Shown here one piece after another: positions 61,554-64,000 of a DNA stretch of 64,000 nt. This stretch comes from an uncultured bacterium (GTDB lineage Bacteria > Bacillota_I > Bacilli_A > RF39 > UBA660). Every line of letters begins with the position of its first letter. The first letter of the stretch is position 1. The DNA is taken from the NCBI GenBank assembly GCA_946560065.1, contig CAMNUE010000003.1, positions 1 to 64,000 of the forward strand, read 5' to 3'. The position numbers and the translations under genes are program-made. The notes under the pieces are model-generated. The model worked only from the letters and a program-made list of their open reading frames with translations, searched no databases and was not told the DNA's origin.

Positions 61554-62801
61554 TTATTGTAGAGTTATTTCTACTTCTTTTTCTTTGTATTCTCTTCCAC
61601 TTGGATAACTTATTTTAACTTTTACTTTGTCACCCTTTTTCTTTGAGTAGATAACATCTTGAATATCAGAAATATCTTCTACCTTTTCACCTTCAATTTC
61701 AGTAATGATATCTCCTTTTTCTAGACCAGCTTTAGCAGCTCCACCATTTTCTACAACTTTTTGGATGAAGAATCCTACTGGTATTCCGTATGCTTTATTC
61801 TGATTTTCATTTACCATATATCCTTCAACACCGATTGTGGCATCACTTTTGTCTTCTTCTCCATTCATTAATGCTGTGATTAAATCTTTAACATCTGTTA
61901 TTGGAATTGCAAATCCCATTCCTTCGATACTAGCACTAGTTGATGTTCCACCTGATGAGTATTTTGCAGAGTTAATTCCTACTACTTCACCACTACTATT
62001 TAGTAGAGCTCCACCGGAATTTCCACCATTTATTGCAGCATCAATTTGAATCATTTTTGATTTAGTATTATCGATTGCTACTTCTCTATTTACGGCACTT
62101 ACAACACCAGTAGTAACTGATTGTCCATAACCTAAGGCGTTACCAATAGCAATGATTCCATTACCAACTTTTAATTTTTCGCTATCACCAATAGTTGCAA
62201 TTTTAATTGCTTCAATAGTTTCTTTATCAATATCACTTAACTTAATGGCAATTACAGCAACATCACGTCTTTCAGAAGTTCCTTTTACAGTAGCATCTAC
62301 TGATTTTTCATTTACAAATTGAACTGATAATTCCTCAGCACCTTCAATAACATGATTATTTGTTAAAATTAATAATTCATTATCGGTTTTACTAATTATT
62401 ATTCCTGATCCGGCACCTTCTTGGTATTGTTCTTGATTATAATAACTAGGTCCGAATAAGCCTTGTTTTACTAAAGTTTTACTTGTAATTGAAACAATTG
62501 AAGGCATTACTTCTTCTACTACTTCAGAAACATCAGTAATATAGATTCCTTCTTTTTGTTTATTATTTGTTGTTGTATAATTTAGTTCTGCTTTCTTAGC
62601 AGGGTTTACTCCATCAAAACTAATTATTCCAACATTTCTTAATGCAATTACAAATGCTACACAAATAATTATGATAAATAGGCAAATAATTAGATAAATA
62701 CCTATATTTTTACTATTATTTTTTTTCTTACTACTTTTTTTTATCTTGTCATCTTTGATAACTTCTGCTTCTTTTATTTTTTCTGTTTTATTTTTATCCA
62801 T
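61554..62801 (-). CDS. HtrA/DegP-type serine protease with PDZ domain
   Basis: 415 residues, ATG after AAGAGGTG. N-terminal cytoplasmic Lys-rich tail and one membrane segment (LIICLFIIIICVAFVIAL, about 33-52), then a trypsin-like domain with catalytic His in NNHVIEG, Asp in RRDVAVIAI and Ser in GGNSGGALL, and a C-terminal PDZ (GGAAKAGLEKGDIITEI). Membrane-bound HtrA that clears misfolded envelope proteins. Its presence suits a cell exporting a beta-rich surface fibre, though no link is shown. Confidence 0.94.
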   Translation of the reverse strand: MDKNKTEKIKEAEVIKDDKIKKSSKKKNNSKNIGIYLIICLFIIIICVAFVIALRNVGIISFDGVNPAKKAELNYTTTNNKQKEGIYITDVSEVVEEVMPSIVSITSKTLVKQGLFGPSYYNQEQYQEGAGSGIIISKTDNELLILTNNHVIEGAEELSVQFVNEKSVDATVKGTSERRDVAVIAIKLSDIDKETIEAIKIATIGDSEKLKVGNGIIAIGNALGYGQSVTTGVVSAVNREVAIDNTKSKMIQIDAAINGGNSGGALLNSSGEVVGINSAKYSSGGTSTSASIEGMGFAIPITDVKDLITALMNGEEDKSDATIGVEGYMVNENQNKAYGIPVGFFIQKVVENGGAAKAGLEKGDIITEIEGEKVEDISDIQDVIYSKKKGDKVKVKISYPSGREYKEKEVEITLQ

Positions 62802-62868
62802 TCTATCACCTCTTCATGTTTTCTTCTAAAATATATACTTATTTTGTGAAATTTATATGAAATTTGAA

Positions 62869-63681
62869 TTATTGTTCTGTGAACTTTTTATTTTCTAAAA
62901 ACTTTTTTATCACTTTAAGTGTCTCTTCATAAACCATCTTATTAGATATTATAGCACCATTTATGTCTTTATCATACCTTTGATTATTACCAAATAAATC
63001 GGTAACTATTCCACCTGCTTCTTCAACAATTAGTTTCACTGCTGCTATATCACAGTATTTTTTATGTACTCCAGGAAATATTGCTAAATTAAATTCGCCA
63101 CTAGCAACACATAGGGCTGCTCTTACTATGCTACCGATTGAAACAAAATATGTTTTGTCTGAAAGTTCTTTTAAAACGTCTTCTAATTTATATGGAGTAT
63201 GTTGCATCATATCAAAATGTGAAACGCTTTCCATATTGGAAAACCCTATGTCACTTACATAAATTCTTTGATGGTTTAGGTAGGCGCCTTTTCCTTTTAT
63301 TGCTGTATATAGACTATCAGTAAATGGATCTAGAGCTACTCCAACAATTGGATTACCATCATTGACTAAGGCTAAAGAAAATGTCGCAGTTGGAATTTTT
63401 CTTGCATACATTGCTGTTCCATCTACTGGATCACAAATCCATTTGTAGTTACCATTTCCGTATTTTTCTTCTTCTCCATCAACAGAATGATTTGGATATT
63501 TCTCTTTTACTTTAGTAATCAATAAATGATTTATTTCAGTGTCTGCCCTAGTAACTATTGTTTCATCAGATTTATAGTGACTTTCTACATCTCCATAAAA
63601 ATAACTCAACATAATCTCTTTAGCTTCACTAGCTAATTCTATGGCAAAGTCTAGGTATTCTTGGTAATTTTCACTATCCAT
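62869..63681 (-). CDS. Inositol monophosphatase family protein
   Basis: 270 residues from ATG 63681 (MDSENYQEYLDF), which follows GGGGGTGG; earlier in-frame codons are the glycine-rich tail of the upstream gene read in another frame. Metal motif VDGEEEKYG near 70 with Glu, ICDPVDGTAMYAR near 84 (DPVDGT) and CDIAAVKLIVEEAGG near 212 are intact. Substrate could be inositol phosphate, NADP or fructose bisphosphate. Overlaps the upstream gene by eight bases. Confidence 0.88.
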   Translation of the reverse strand: MDSENYQEYLDFAIELASEAKEIMLSYFYGDVESHYKSDETIVTRADTEINHLLITKVKEKYPNHSVDGEEEKYGNGNYKWICDPVDGTAMYARKIPTATFSLALVNDGNPIVGVALDPFTDSLYTAIKGKGAYLNHQRIYVSDIGFSNMESVSHFDMMQHTPYKLEDVLKELSDKTYFVSIGSIVRAALCVASGEFNLAIFPGVHKKYCDIAAVKLIVEEAGGIVTDLFGNNQRYDKDINGAIISNKMVYEETLKVIKKFLENKKFTEQ

Positions 63682-64000
63682 GTCGACCACCCCCACTACT
63701 ATGTCCACCACCTGATGAACCAATGCTTGATGAGAAACCTCCGCCTCCGCCGAAGCTTCCTCCACCTCCACTATCTGATGAGATGGTATGGCTTGATGTA
63801 TGAGATGTGATAAATTTGTCTTTTCTTTCGCTCAATTTTACAGAGCCTTTATTTAAGTATTCTGTTGCTTCACTAGCCTTCATAACCATTTTATTCTTTT
63901 CTATTAAAATTATTATAATAATCGTCGTAATAATAGCTGCTATTAGAAAAACCATAATCCAAGGCACTTGATATGGCTGATAAAGAAAGCCTTTTTCATT
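63674..64000 (-). CDS. TPM-domain (YgcG-like) membrane protein, 3' part
   Basis: 108 residues remain, and the frame is open to the window edge, so the N-terminus is missing. One membrane segment (WIMVFLIAAIITTIIIIILI) is followed by SEATEYLNKGSVKLSERKDKF and a Gly/Ser/His tail GGGGSFGGGGGFSSSIGSSG, typical of the C-terminus of TPM/YgcG proteins. The Gly/Ser/His tail may bind metal. Confidence 0.78.
   Translation of the reverse strand, partial: NEKGFLYQPYQVPWIMVFLIAAIITTIIIIILIEKNKMVMKASEATEYLNKGSVKLSERKDKFITSHTSSHTISSDSGGGGSFGGGGGFSSSIGSSGGGHSSGGGRHG

Overview
The window is an AT-rich (about 30% GC by eye), gene-dense piece of a low-GC Gram-positive chromosome. Strong AGGAGG-type ribosome binding sites, extended -10 promoters (TGnTATAAT), a glmS ribozyme, an arcABCD operon, TypA, LspA and DnaE all fit Firmicutes/Bacilli. 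The short proteins and recurrent families (SipW-type secreted proteins, HipA-like kinases, DUF1810, DUF1848) resemble uncultured gut Bacilli of the RF39/Erysipelotrichales kind; that placement is inference. The genetic code is standard: tryptophan is TGG throughout, and TGA is a rare but real stop (genes ending at 17017, 35604 and 39468). No insertion sequence, prophage or CRISPR array was seen.

Layout. 1-1985: tRNA-His, a nucleotidyltransferase and a degenerate transglutaminase-like protein. 1982-5710: pyrBI, a small Asn/Cys-rich membrane peptide, and glmS behind its self-cleaving ribozyme. 5709-12970: zinc-ribbon membrane protein, stand-alone Clp-like AAA ATPase, a uracil-DNA-glycosylase-like protein, a coiled-coil membrane protein, a Mn-type CDF exporter and a GNAT/P-loop kinase fusion. 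13081-22608: ParB-like protein, DUF402 protein, MacB-type ABC pair, two tandem HipA-like kinases, DUF1810, lspA and dnaE. 22692-24901: a membrane protein, a frameshifted gene, rpmB (L28) and an HD hydrolase. 25056-30464: anchored protein, typA, a divergent HipA-like protein, a lipoprotein and an Rpn-type nuclease. 30508-35324: arginine deiminase operon arcABCD with a promoter and an ARG box. 35604-36944: DedA and HAD proteins.

37043-45441 is the most distinctive locus: a DUF5305-like two-membrane-segment protein with a 276-bp in-frame tandem repeat, a SipW-like signal peptidase, six tandem paralogous secreted proteins of about 195 residues with four conserved cysteines, and a seventh larger secreted protein. 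All share one strand with short gaps. It looks like a dedicated export system for a surface fibre or matrix (TasA/camelysin-like logic), with the subunit gene amplified in tandem.

45721-49816: a gene interrupted by an in-frame TGA, two membrane proteins (one YcxB-like) and an ASCH-Nudix fusion. 49870-50076: tRNA-Gly with its own promoter and terminator. 50126-56328: ABC-F factor, then a run of nucleotide/nucleic-acid maintenance proteins (Nudix-like, DHH, ASCH, Ppx/GppA-like, family-4 UDG-like, Nudix, YbaK). 56357-64000: unknown proteins including an HExxH protein, YjbR-EVE, DUF1848, HtrA protease, inositol monophosphatase and the 3' end of a TPM-domain gene running off the window.

Several genes look damaged or start oddly at single bases: two one-base losses in 23096-23822, a one-base deficit in an A-run at 30454-30460, a nonsense TGA at 45757, and an apparent ATA start at 43670-43672. 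Assembly error and genuine decay must be separated before reading biology into them.
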